Source: Micromonospora_J zhanjiangensis (GTDB lineage Bacteria; Actinomycetota; Actinomycetes; Mycobacteriales; Micromonosporaceae). From it: a DNA stretch of 64,000 bases. This document shows positions 49,225-57,753 of this stretch, in pieces. The DNA is taken from positions 186,001 through 250,000 of the forward strand of contig NZ_JBHSBN010000005.1 in assembly GCF_042650605.1 (NCBI RefSeq). Reading direction: 5' to 3'. The notes under the pieces are model-generated. The model saw nothing but the letters and a program-made list of their open reading frames with translations, searched no databases and was not told the origin of the DNA. Position 1 is the stretch's first letter; every line of letters begins with the position of its first letter. Made by a program: the position numbers and the translations under genes.

Positions 49225-50541
49225 TCAGCAGGCGGCGGTGGCGAGCAGGTTGCCCTCCGGAATGACGATCTTCGGCCGGCCGGCGTGGACGGCGGGTGCC
49301 GGACGGTCCCCGCCGCGGCCGCCGCGGGCGTGGCCGTAGCTGGCGGCGGTACGGTGGGCGATCGCGGACCAGCCGTACCGCTCGGACACCATCGCCCGGG
49401 CCTTGCGGGCCACCCGGCGGGCGAACACCTCGTCGGTGAGCAACGAGTCGACCGCCCCGGCCAGCGCACCCGGGTCGCTGTGCGGGAAGGTCACCCCGGT
49501 CACGCCCGGTTGGACGATCTCGGCCAACCCGCCGGTCGCGGCGACCGCCAACGGCGCGCCGGCGGCGGCCGCCTCCAGTGCCACCATGCCGAACGGCTCG
49601 TACAGGCTGGGCACCACTGTCGCGTCGGTGGCGCCGAGCACGGCGGGCAGTTGCCGCTCGGTCAGGAAGCCCACGAACCGTACGGTCTGTTCCAACCGCA
49701 GCCGCCGGGTCTCCTCCTGCAGCTCCGGCCGGTACGGCCCGTCACCGACGATCAGCACCCGCAGCCCGGGGTGCCGCTCGCGCAGCCGCGGCACGGCGTG
49801 CACCAGGTGCTGGGCGCCCTTCTCGTAGACCAGACGGCCGGCGAAGCCGACCAACGGCCCGGCCCCGGCGAACCGGCTCCGGGCCGAGCTGACCTCCCGG
49901 GGCCGGGCCCGCCAGGCCCGGCCGTCCACCCCGTTCGGCACCACGTCGACCCGGTCGGCCGGCAGGTCGAACAGCCGGGACACCTCGTCCCGCATGTAGC
50001 CGGAGCAGACGATCACCCGGTCCGACTCGTGGCACAGCCACCACTCGACCGAGTGGATGGTCCGGTTCAGCTCACCCGGCAGCCAGCCCTGGTGCCGGCC
50101 GGCCTCGGTGGCGTGGATGGTGGTGACCAGCGGCAGGTCGAGATGCTCGGCGAGGGCGACGGCGGTGTGCGCGACCAGCCAGTCGTGGGCGTGCACGACG
50201 TCGTACCCGTCGTCGGCGGCGGCCCGCAAGGCGGCCCGGGTCAACGTGTGGTTGAAGGCCATCGTCCAGGCCAGCAGGGAATCGGTGCCCAGCGGGAAGG
50301 CGACCGGGTCCTCGGGGGCGCGGACGACGAGCACCCCGTCGACGTACTCGCGCAGCGGTGCGCCCTCGGCGTGCCGGGTGACCACGGTGACCCGGTGACC
50401 GGCGGCGGCGAGCGCGACCGACAGCGCGTGCACGTGCCGGCCGAGACCGCCGACCAGGACCGGTGGATACTCCCAGGAGAGCATCAGGATTCGCTGCGGT
50501 GGGGATGTCCGGATGTCAACGACCCGGCCGTTGGCTGTCAT
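49225..50541 (-). CDS. GT4 glycosyltransferase (glycogen synthase/maltosyl transferase-like)
   Basis: A 438-aa GT-B fold glycosyltransferase. The N-terminal acceptor domain opens RILMLSWEYPPVLVGGLGRH, with the glycine-rich loop VGGLGRH typical of GT4/GT5 glucan synthases. The C-terminal donor domain has GPLVGFAGRLVYEKGAQHLV and the retaining EX7E element in VVPSLYEPFGMVALEAAAAG. ATG 50541 is used; 13 residues upstream in frame are not conserved-looking. It lies 300 bp downstream of an amylo-alpha-1,6-glucosidase-type gene on the same strand and near a GH63-like gene, which suggests a shared role in alpha-glucan or compatible-solute metabolism. GlgM-type maltose-1-phosphate synthesis is one possibility, not proven. 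Confidence 0.88.
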   Translation of the reverse strand: MTANGRVVDIRTSPPQRILMLSWEYPPVLVGGLGRHVHALSVALAAAGHRVTVVTRHAEGAPLREYVDGVLVVRAPEDPVAFPLGTDSLLAWTMAFNHTLTRAALRAAADDGYDVVHAHDWLVAHTAVALAEHLDLPLVTTIHATEAGRHQGWLPGELNRTIHSVEWWLCHESDRVIVCSGYMRDEVSRLFDLPADRVDVVPNGVDGRAWRARPREVSSARSRFAGAGPLVGFAGRLVYEKGAQHLVHAVPRLRERHPGLRVLIVGDGPYRPELQEETRRLRLEQTVRFVGFLTERQLPAVLGATDATVVPSLYEPFGMVALEAAAAGAPLAVAATGGLAEIVQPGVTGVTFPHSDPGALAGAVDSLLTDEVFARRVARKARAMVSERYGWSAIAHRTAASYGHARGGRGGDRPAPAVHAGRPKIVIPEGNLLATAAC

Positions 50542-50561
50542 GTGGCCCGCCCCCTTCTGCT

Positions 50562-50665
50562 GTCCAGTTCGTCGGCGCACGCGCCGGTTGGTGCCGTCCG
50601 GTTCGTTCGGCGCACGCGCCGGTTGGTGCCGTCCAGCTCGTCCGGCGCACGCGCCACCTGGCGCC
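50562..50665. repeat. three tandem copies of a 34-35 bp unit
   Basis: Units start at 50562, 50596 and 50631, each opening with GTCC and containing GGCGCACGCGCC (arms GGCGC/GCGCC around AC), so each copy can form a small hairpin. They lie in the 300-bp space between the GT4 start and the GH133 stop, immediately upstream of GT4. No ORF is supported in this gap; beyond the repeat and the hairpin at 50658-50679 nothing else was seen. Confidence 0.8.
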
Positions 50666-50679
50666 GGAAGGGGCGCCAG
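50658..50679 (-). terminator. hairpin downstream of the GH133 gene
   Basis: Perfect 8-bp arms CTGGCGCC / GGCGCCAG around GGAAGG, overlapping the last repeat unit. It lies about 160 nt after the GH133 stop on the minus strand. A terminator or transcript-stability role is inferred from structure only. Confidence 0.4.
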
Positions 50680-50841
50680 GCACGTCGTCGGGTTGGCGGT
50701 AATCCTTCCGCTGTCGCGATAAATCGCGGATAAGCAACCATTGCCGGGATGTAACGAGCCGCCGTCGGCCCGGTCGCGGGTCGTCGATCCCGCGTTGACC
50801 AGCCCGAACGCGCTCGCCCGTCGGGTCTCCAGCCGGGCCGG

Positions 50842-52779
50842 TCAGTTCCGCCGGACGCGCAGCACCTCGGCGACCGACCAGGCCTGGAACGGGCAGCCGG
50901 TGGCGCCGTGCGGCGGCGCACCGTCGGCGGTCTCGCTGACCGAACCGAGGCCGTACTCGCCCAGGTGCGCCTCGACGCCGACGAACAACCCGTCGGCGGG
51001 CAGGCCGGCCCGCCGGCAGGCGTCGACGTACGGGCCGAGCAGCCACGGCCAGACGGTGCCCTGGTGGTAGCCGCCGTCCCGGTCGGCCGGGCCGCCGCGG
51101 TGCCGGCCGACGAAACCGGGATCGTCCGGGGCAAGGCTGCGCGGGCCGAGCGGGGTCAGCAGCGCCGCGCCGACCCGGCGCAGGACGGCCGGGTCCGGTC
51201 GCAGCGGCGGGTCCGGCAGCGACCAGGCGAGCAACTGGTTGGGCCGCAGCAGGTCGTCGTCGTAGGTGCCGGCCCCGCCCAACGGGTACGCCGGCGCCGG
51301 CGCGTCCAGCACGTCGTGGAGCCAACCGGTCGGGGCCGGGTAGCGGCGGCGGAACGACTCGACGGCCCGGCCGTGCGCCCCGGTGGCCGGGCCCGGATCC
51401 GCGCCCGCCCGTGCGGCGAGGTCGGCGACGACGGCCAGCCCGTTCACCCACAGCGCGTTCACCTCGACCGGCTTGCCGGCGCGCCGGGTCACCGGCACCC
51501 CGTGCACCCGGGCGTCCATCCAGGTCAGCGCCTCCCCGGCGGCGCCGTGGGTGAGCAGCCCGTCGGCCGGATCGACGCCGATGCCGTACCGGGTGCCGGC
51601 GAGATGACCGTCGACCACGGCGCGCAGCGCGGGCAGCAGCTCGGCGGCCAGGTCGTCGTCGCCGGTGACGGCCACGTGCCGACCCACCGCGTGCAGGAAC
51701 CACAGCGTCCCGTCGACGGTGTTGTACTCCACCCGGCCGGTGTCCGCGGTGTTGGCGAGCATCCCCTCGGACAGCGTCGCCGCGTACCCGCGCAGCAGGT
51801 CGCGGCCCTGCTCGGCCCGTCCGGTCGACAGGAACAGCCCCTCATACGAGATCATCGTGTCCCGCGACCAGGCGCCGAACCACGGGTAGCCGGCCACCAC
51901 GTCCGGCCGGCCGTCGCCGGCCCGGACCACGAACGCGTCGGCGGCCAGGACGAGCGCGCGCTCGACGTCGTCGGCCGGGCCGGCGGCCGCCACCACATCC
52001 CGGTTGCGCCGCCGGGCCGCGGCGACCACCTCGACCGCGGGCGCCGGCTCGGCGGCCAGATCGCCGGCCCAGGCCAGCACGGCGACGGTGTCCCCGGGCC
52101 GGTCCAGCTCGGCGCCGAACCGGCCGGCGTGCCAGAGATCCTCGTCGGACGGCAGTCCGCGGGCGGCCTCCTCCCGGTGGCGTACCCCGTGCCACCATTC
52201 GCCCACCGGCTCCCAGCCGGGTCCGGCCAGTCGGAACGCGCCCTCGACGATCGCCCCGCCGGCCGCCGGTTCCAGCCGCGGCGGCGGCCCGTCGGCCCGG
52301 CGCTCGCCGTGCGCGTCCCGCCAGGTGCAGGCCGCGGCCAGCTCGAGCCGGACCGGGCCGCCGGCCAGCAGCCGGTGCACCACGGCGACGCAGGACCGCC
52401 CGTACGCCATCGCCAGTTCCCGTTCGATCACCAGGTCGCCGATCCGCCACCGCCAGCGGGGCAGCCCGTCGGTCAGGTCGAAGCGTTCCAGCAGCTCGAA
52501 GCCGCGCGGGTCGACCGACCCCGAGGCCCACTCGTGCGCGCCGAGCCGGGCCTGCGCCCCGGACGGCCAGACCACCGCCGGGTCCAGGCTGACCAGGCCG
52601 ACGTGCCGGACCGCCGGGGTGGACCCGGGCACCACCAGCAGGCCGTGGTACCGGCGGGTGCGCAACCCGCTCACCGTGCCCATCGCGTAGCCGCCCCGGC
52701 CGTCGGGGACCAGCCACTCCCGGCTCGTGCCGACGTCCAGGTGACCGCACACCCCGGGGCCGAAGCCGAACGCGATCAA
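50842..52779 (-). CDS. amylo-alpha-1,6-glucosidase-type glycogen debranching enzyme (GH133-like)
   Basis: A protein of about 645 aa. The N-terminal domain has REWLVPDGRGGYAMGTVSGL followed by RTRRYHGLLVV, the signature of archaeal/bacterial GDE N-terminal domains. The (alpha/alpha)6 C-terminal domain has YPWFGAWSRDTMISYEGLFL with the catalytic-type Asp, then ANTADTGRVEYNTVDGTLWF and GYHQGTVWPWLLGPYVDAC. It cleaves alpha-1,6 branch points in glycogen-like glucans in the cytoplasm. Start: GGAGG (52789-52785) lies 5 nt before TTG 52779, which I prefer; GTG 52785 overlaps the Shine-Dalgarno. It is divergent from the GH63-like gene (108 bp) and upstream of the GT4 gene on the same strand. Confidence 0.9.
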   Translation of the reverse strand: MIAFGFGPGVCGHLDVGTSREWLVPDGRGGYAMGTVSGLRTRRYHGLLVVPGSTPAVRHVGLVSLDPAVVWPSGAQARLGAHEWASGSVDPRGFELLERFDLTDGLPRWRWRIGDLVIERELAMAYGRSCVAVVHRLLAGGPVRLELAAACTWRDAHGERRADGPPPRLEPAAGGAIVEGAFRLAGPGWEPVGEWWHGVRHREEAARGLPSDEDLWHAGRFGAELDRPGDTVAVLAWAGDLAAEPAPAVEVVAAARRRNRDVVAAAGPADDVERALVLAADAFVVRAGDGRPDVVAGYPWFGAWSRDTMISYEGLFLSTGRAEQGRDLLRGYAATLSEGMLANTADTGRVEYNTVDGTLWFLHAVGRHVAVTGDDDLAAELLPALRAVVDGHLAGTRYGIGVDPADGLLTHGAAGEALTWMDARVHGVPVTRRAGKPVEVNALWVNGLAVVADLAARAGADPGPATGAHGRAVESFRRRYPAPTGWLHDVLDAPAPAYPLGGAGTYDDDLLRPNQLLAWSLPDPPLRPDPAVLRRVGAALLTPLGPRSLAPDDPGFVGRHRGGPADRDGGYHQGTVWPWLLGPYVDACRRAGLPADGLFVGVEAHLGEYGLGSVSETADGAPPHGATGCPFQAWSVAEVLRVRRN

Positions 52780-52887
52780 GAGCACCTCCGTAGATCTTGC
52801 CGAGCGTCGCATCTACCATGCCCCGGAACAACCAACAGTCTGCTGAAGTTCCGGTAGAAGATTGAGGACGTGGAGGTGATCAACGCC

Positions 52888-55731
52888 GTGTCGACCGCGA
52901 CCGGCCCGGGGGCGGATCCCGAGCGGATCCGGCTGGGCGAGGCCGACTCCGGTGCCGTCGCCTGGCGGTCCTGGGGGCCCTACCTGTCCGAACGCGCCTG
53001 GGGCACGGTCCGCGAGGACTACAGCGAGCACGGTACGGCGTGGGACTACTTCCCGCACGACCACGCCCGGTCCCGGGCCTACCGGTGGAACGAGGACGGC
53101 ATGGCCGGCGTCTGCGACGACCGGCAGACGTTCTGTTTCGCTCTCGCCCTGTGGAACGGCGAGGACCCGATCCTCAAGGAGCGGATGTTCGGCCTCGGCG
53201 GCGACGGCGGCAACCACGGCGAGGACGCCAAGGACTACTGGTGGTACCAGGACTCCACGCCCACCCACTCGTGGATGCGCTGGCGCTACCACTATCCGCA
53301 GGCCGCCTTCCCGTACGACGACCTGGTCGCGGTCAACGCCCGCCGGCGCCGCGACGAGTCGGAGTACGAACTGGTCGACACCGGGGTGTTCGACGACGAC
53401 CGGTACTGGGCCGTCACCGTCGACTACGCGAAGGCGTCACCCACCGACTACTGTCTGCTGGTCACCGTCGCCAACCGGGGCGACCGGGCCGCCCGGCTGC
53501 ACGTGCTGCCCACGCTGTGGTTCCGCAACACCTGGGCGTGGGGGCTGCCCGGCCGGGACGACCAACCGGTGCTGCGCGCCGAGGGCGCCCGACTGGTCGG
53601 CCGGCACCGGGAACTCGGCCAGTTGGTGCTCGCCGGTGACGGTGAACCGACCCCACTGACCTGCGACAACGAGACCAACACCGAACGGATGTGGGGCCTT
53701 GCGGGGCGCAGCCGCTACCCGAAGGACGGGATCAACGACCACGTGGTGAGCGGCGCCGACACGGTCAACCCGGCCGGTGAGGGCACCAAGGGCGCGCTGC
53801 ACTACGTACTGGACGTGCCGGCCGGTGGGCAGGCGGAGATCCGGCTGCGGTTGGCCCGGACCGCGCCGCCGCCGGCCGCCGACCCGGCGCCGGCGCTGGA
53901 CCTCGGCGCCGGGCACACCGCCGTGCTGGCGGCCCGCCGGGCCGAGGCGGACGGGTTTTTCGCCGGGGTGCTGCCGGCCGCCGCCACCGCGGACGAGGCG
54001 GCGATCGCCCGACAGGCGTTCGCCGGGCTGATGTGGGGCAAGCAGTTCTACCACTTCGACGTGCGGCGCTGGCTGGACGGCGACCCGACCGCCGTGCCGC
54101 CGCCGGCCGGTCGCCGGCAGGGCCGCAACTGCACCTGGTCGCACATGACCAGCTTCGACGTGATCTCCATGCCCGATCCGTGGGAATACCCCTGGTACGC
54201 GGCCTGGGACCTGGCCTTCCACTGCGTCAGCATCGCCCGGATCGATCCGGGTTTCGCCAAGTCGCAACTGCTCCTGCTGCTGCGCGACTGGTACCTGCAC
54301 CCCAACGGCCAGATCCCGGCGTACGAGTGGGCGTTCGGGGACGTCAACCCGCCGGTGCACGGCTGGGCGGCGGTCCGGGTGTTCGAGATCGACGGCGCTC
54401 GGGACTACGACTTCCTGGCCCGGGTGCTGCACCGGTTGATGCTCAACTTCACCTGGTGGGTCAACCGCAAGGACACCGAGGGGCGCAACGTCTTCGAGGG
54501 CGGGTTCCTCGGCCTGGACAACGTCGGACCGTTCGACCGGTCGGCGGCGCTGCCGGTGGCCGGGGCGCTGGAACAGTCCGACGGCACCGCCTGGATGGCG
54601 ATGTACGCGCTGAACCTGATGGACATCGCGCTGCGGTTGGCCGAGCGGGACGGCAGCTACGTCGACATCGCCACCAAGTTCTTCGAGCACTTCGCGCACA
54701 TCGCCATTGCCGCCCAGGACCAGGGTCTGTGGGACGCCGAGGACGGGTTCTTCCACGACGTGCTCCGGTTGACCGACGGCAGCCGGGTGGCGTTGAAGGT
54801 GCGGTCGGTGGTCGGTCTGCTGCCGCTGGCCGCCACCATCCGGCTCGGCTCGGCCCGGCTGGCCGGGCTGCCCGAGCTGACCGACCGGTTGCGCTGGTTC
54901 CTGACCAACCGGCCCGGCTCGGCCCGGGTGCTGGCCGCCCGCCGGTTGGCCGCCGACGGCCGGCAGCAGCGGATGCTGTCCATGGTCGGGCCGGACCAGC
55001 TGGTCCACCTGCTGGCCCGGATGTTCGACGAGGAGGAGTTCCTGTCCCCGTACGGGCTGCGTAGCCTGTCCCGGGCGCACCTGGCGGAGCCGTTCACGGT
55101 GACCCTGGCCGGGCAGGACTTCACCGTCGGCTACGAGCCGGCCGAGTCGACAAGCGGCCTGTTCGGCGGCAACTCCAACTGGCGCGGGCCGATCTGGCTG
55201 CCGACCAACTACCTGCTGGTCGACGCGCTGCGCGAGTACGCCGCGTTCTTCGGCGACGACCTGCGGATCGAGTACCCGACCCGGTCGGGGCGCAAGTGCA
55301 CGCTGACCGAGATCGCCGACGACCTGGCCGACCGGCTGATCGCGCTGTTCCGCCGGGACGCGTCCGGCCGCCGGCCGATCTTCGGCGCGAACGAGACCTT
55401 CCAGCAGCATCCGGACTGGCGGGACCTGATCGTCTTCCCGGAGTACTTCCACGGCGACAACGGCGCCGGGCTGGGCGCCTGGCACCAGACCGGCTGGACC
55501 GCCCTGGTCGCCGACCTGATCCTCACCCGCCGCGCGGTCCCGGCCCGCGACCGGCCTGACCCGGTGGCCGGCGGTGGCCCGGTGGCCGGCGGTGGCCCGG
55601 TGGCCGGCGGTGGCCCGGTGGCCGGCGGTGGCCCGGTGGCCGGCGGTGGCCCGGTGGCCGACGGCGGCCCGGTGGCCGGCGGTGGCCCGGTGGCCGGCGG
55701 TCCTGATTTCGGGCCCACATCGGATTCGTAG
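52888..55731 (+). CDS. GH63-like (MGH1-type) glucosidase with repeat tail
   Basis: A 947-aa cytoplasmic glycoside hydrolase with the (alpha/alpha)6 fold, related to GH63. Blocks are AWGTVREDYSEHGTAWDYFP, WNGEDPILKERMFGLGGDGG, ATFPYDDLVAVN-like text near residue 150, CTWSHMTSFDVISMPDPWEY followed by PWYAAWDLAFHCVSIARIDP (acid region near 440), FGDVNPPVHGWAAVRVFE, and NSNWRGPIWLPTNYLLVDAL followed by GWTALVADL near the end (base region). GTG 52888 is preferred: GGAGGTGAT at 52872-52880 is a near-perfect Shine-Dalgarno; GTG 52870 overlaps it. The last 57 residues are eight PVAGGG-type hexapeptides plus a short tail, beyond the normal family end. Confidence 0.85.
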   Translation: MSTATGPGADPERIRLGEADSGAVAWRSWGPYLSERAWGTVREDYSEHGTAWDYFPHDHARSRAYRWNEDGMAGVCDDRQTFCFALALWNGEDPILKERMFGLGGDGGNHGEDAKDYWWYQDSTPTHSWMRWRYHYPQAAFPYDDLVAVNARRRRDESEYELVDTGVFDDDRYWAVTVDYAKASPTDYCLLVTVANRGDRAARLHVLPTLWFRNTWAWGLPGRDDQPVLRAEGARLVGRHRELGQLVLAGDGEPTPLTCDNETNTERMWGLAGRSRYPKDGINDHVVSGADTVNPAGEGTKGALHYVLDVPAGGQAEIRLRLARTAPPPAADPAPALDLGAGHTAVLAARRAEADGFFAGVLPAAATADEAAIARQAFAGLMWGKQFYHFDVRRWLDGDPTAVPPPAGRRQGRNCTWSHMTSFDVISMPDPWEYPWYAAWDLAFHCVSIARIDPGFAKSQLLLLLRDWYLHPNGQIPAYEWAFGDVNPPVHGWAAVRVFEIDGARDYDFLARVLHRLMLNFTWWVNRKDTEGRNVFEGGFLGLDNVGPFDRSAALPVAGALEQSDGTAWMAMYALNLMDIALRLAERDGSYVDIATKFFEHFAHIAIAAQDQGLWDAEDGFFHDVLRLTDGSRVALKVRSVVGLLPLAATIRLGSARLAGLPELTDRLRWFLTNRPGSARVLAARRLAADGRQQRMLSMVGPDQLVHLLARMFDEEEFLSPYGLRSLSRAHLAEPFTVTLAGQDFTVGYEPAESTSGLFGGNSNWRGPIWLPTNYLLVDALREYAAFFGDDLRIEYPTRSGRKCTLTEIADDLADRLIALFRRDASGRRPIFGANETFQQHPDWRDLIVFPEYFHGDNGAGLGAWHQTGWTALVADLILTRRAVPARDRPDPVAGGGPVAGGGPVAGGGPVAGGGPVAGGGPVADGGPVAGGGPVAGGPDFGPTSDS
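55561..55704 (+). repeat. eight 18-bp coding repeats (PVAGGG hexapeptides)
   Basis: Eight head-to-tail copies of CCGGTGGCCGGCGGTGGC; copy 6 has two substitutions (PVADGG) and copy 8 ends PVAGGP. In-frame 18-bp units let copy number change without breaking the GH63-like gene, so length variation between strains is expected. Confidence 0.95.
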
Positions 55732-55783
55732 TAGCTACGCCATCTTCGATGTGGCGCCGCGCGGGTGCCGCTCCGGTCCGCGT

Positions 55784-56581
55784 TCACGGGGCGCGGGAGA
55801 TCGGTTGTCGAGGCGCTCGGGCGGCGGTGGTCGGGCGGGGTGCGGTGGGCCGGGGCGCGGGGCGGCCGAGCGGGGTGAGCAGGTCGCCGAGCAGGGCGCA
55901 CATCGCCTCGGACGGTTCGAGTTGCAGGTCGCGCAGGAGCAGGTCGCGGTAGACGTAGAACGCGTGCAGCGCCTCGTACGCGTTTCCCTCGGCGAGGTGC
56001 GTCTCGACGATCAGGCGGTGCGGCGTCTCCCGTAGCGGCTCGGCGCGGACCGCCTCCAGGGCCGACTGGAGGGCCTCGCCGTGCCGACCGAGGCGCAGTT
56101 GGACGCGGGCCATCTCCTCCAGGGTGTGCAGCCGCAACTGGCGCAGCCGCTCGCGTTCCAGCAGCACCCAGTCGTCGTACCAGCCGGGCAGCAGGTCGTG
56201 CCGGCCGGTGGTGAGGATCCGGTCGGCGCCGCGCGGGTCACCACCGTCGCGGATCCGGGCCGCGGTCCGGACCAGGTCGTCGACGTCCACGTACACGTCG
56301 GGGTCGAGGGCGATGGTGTCACCGACGGTGACGATCGGACAGTGCGCCTGGCGGCGCAGCCGCCAGAGCGCGGTGCGCAGCGAGGGCAGCGCCCGGTCCT
56401 CCGGGGTTTCCGGCCAGAGCAGGCCGGCCAGGTGGGTACGGGTGGCGCCGGGGCGCAGCGCGACCAGCGCGATGACCCGCTGCAGTCCGCGTGGCACCAG
56501 CACCGGTACGCCGGCTCGCAGCAGCCGGAAGCCGTCCAGCAGGAACAGCTGCGGCCATCCGGCGTCGATCGGACCGGCCAC
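55784..56581 (-). CDS. SARP-like regulator with BTAD domain
   Basis: A 265-aa AfsR/DnrI/RedD-like regulator. Residues 10-100 form a winged-helix DNA-binding domain: FLLDGFRLLRAGVPVLVPRG, LVALRPGATRTHLAGLLWPE and ALPSLRTALWRLRRQAHCPI. Residues 105-245 form the bacterial transcriptional activation domain: DLLPGWYDDWVLLERERLRQ, HTLEEMARVQLRLGRHGEAL, ETHLAEGNAYEALHAFYVYR. GTG 56581 is preceded by GGGAGGTG. It is divergent from the type II PKS operon, and the shared 365-bp region carries three CGTCANN repeats at 11-bp spacing, the classical SARP target. It is the likely pathway activator. The C-terminal tail is a Pro/Arg/Ala-rich extension. Confidence 0.88.
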   Translation of the reverse strand: MAGPIDAGWPQLFLLDGFRLLRAGVPVLVPRGLQRVIALVALRPGATRTHLAGLLWPETPEDRALPSLRTALWRLRRQAHCPIVTVGDTIALDPDVYVDVDDLVRTAARIRDGGDPRGADRILTTGRHDLLPGWYDDWVLLERERLRQLRLHTLEEMARVQLRLGRHGEALQSALEAVRAEPLRETPHRLIVETHLAEGNAYEALHAFYVYRDLLLRDLQLEPSEAMCALLGDLLTPLGRPAPRPTAPRPTTAARAPRQPISRAP

Positions 56582-56788
56582 GGCTCACCTCCCTGCACCG
56601 GGACGTCCCGGAGATATCGCCGGTGACCCCGCTGGCCGGTAAGCGAGCACTGCCCGAAATCAGGCGAAGAGTACCTATTGTCCATGCGGCTCGTCAATCA
56701 ACCGTCAGTTTTCGGACTCGACCGGGGTGTGCCGCCCCCGATCGACACATGACCGGCGCACAGGGCTCACACAGGATCGCCCGTTCTT

Positions 56789-56817
56789 CGTCACCACCGC
56801 GTCACGGACCCGTCATC
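56789..56817 (+). promoter_or_regulatory. SARP-binding heptamer direct repeats
   Basis: CGTCACC (56789-56795), CGTCACG (56800-56806) and CGTCATC (56811-56817) recur at exactly 11 bp, one helical turn. SARP regulators bind heptamer direct repeats of this spacing over the -35 region of their target promoters. The site is about 130 bp upstream of the ACP-aromatase start in the 365-bp gap (56582-56946). The rest of that gap shows an AT-richer patch (56660-56710) on the regulator side, probably its promoter, and no gene. Confidence 0.7.
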
Positions 56818-56946
56818 GCCAGGGCGTGACCGGCCGGGCCCGGCCGGTGACCTGTCGGTGACGCCGGCGGCTGCATCGTGACCAGCGGATCGATCGCGAG
56901 GTCAACCGTCGCCGATGACCCGCTCCCACACCACGAGGAGTACCAG

Positions 56947-57753
56947 ATGACCGGAATCAGCGAGCAGCGGTACGTCGCGACGACCGCCGACATCACCGCG
57001 ATCCTGGTCCGCAACTGCGGGCTGGACGCGGACCTGGCGGCCGGGTCGCCGCAGGCATCCCTGGAGGAACTGGGCATGGACTCGCTGGCGTTGCTCGAAC
57101 TGCAGGCGGTGGTGGCCGACCGCTACCAGGTACGGATACCCGACGAGGCCCGGCATCTGAGCATCGGCGAACTCGCCGAACTGGTGGACCGCTCCAGCGA
57201 CGACGACCCGACCGACGGCACGCCCGGGCACACCGAGAACAGCGTGCTCATCGCCGCCCCGCTGGCCCTGGTCTGGGAGGTGACCAACGACCTCAGCCGG
57301 TGGACCGACCTGTTCACCGAGTACCGGTCGGTGGACGTGCTGGCCCGGCACGGGGACACCGTCCGGTTCCGGCTGAGCATGTTCCCGGACGACAACGGCG
57401 TGGTCTGGAGCTGGGTCAGCGAACGCACCATGGACCCGACCCGGTACGAGGTGCACGCGCACCGGGTGGAACCGGGGCCGTTCGAGTACATGCGGATCCA
57501 CTGGCGCTACACCGAGGAACCGGGCGGCACCCGGATGACCTGGGTGCAGGACTTCGCGATGCGGCCCACCGCACCGGTGGACGACGCGCAGATGACCGAG
57601 CGGATCAACACCAACAGCCGGCTGCAGATGGACATCATCCGCGACAAGATCGAGCGGCTGGCCGCCGAGCGGGCCGCGGATCAGGCCGGCGCCGGCGTAC
57701 CGGCCCAGCCCGGAGCCGGGATCGACGTACCCGCCGGAGCCGGCCATGAGTGA
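56947..57753 (+). CDS. fused acyl carrier protein-polyketide aromatase/cyclase
   Basis: A 268-aa two-domain protein. Residues 1-85 are a type II ACP, with the 4'-phosphopantetheine Ser46 in LEELGMDSLALLELQ and ATTADITAILVRNCGLDADL before it. After a 15-residue linker (SSDDDPTDGTPGHTE) comes an SRPBCC aromatase/cyclase of the TcmN/WhiE-ORFVI type (about 98-240): NSVLIAAPLALVWEVTNDLS, RWTDLFTEYRSVDVLARHGD and WVSERTMDPTRYEVHAHRVE. ACP and aromatase are normally separate adjacent genes. GAGGAG precedes ATG 56947; an upstream GTG (56878) is less likely. It is the first gene of the operon, overlapping the cupin gene by 8 nt. Confidence 0.9.
   Translation: MTGISEQRYVATTADITAILVRNCGLDADLAAGSPQASLEELGMDSLALLELQAVVADRYQVRIPDEARHLSIGELAELVDRSSDDDPTDGTPGHTENSVLIAAPLALVWEVTNDLSRWTDLFTEYRSVDVLARHGDTVRFRLSMFPDDNGVVWSWVSERTMDPTRYEVHAHRVEPGPFEYMRIHWRYTEEPGGTRMTWVQDFAMRPTAPVDDAQMTERINTNSRLQMDIIRDKIERLAAERAADQAGAGVPAQPGAGIDVPAGAGHE

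Noticed and set aside
52813..52869. Operator between the debranching and GH63-like genes
   Set aside because: No palindrome longer than a few bases, and no convincing -35/-10 pair was found.
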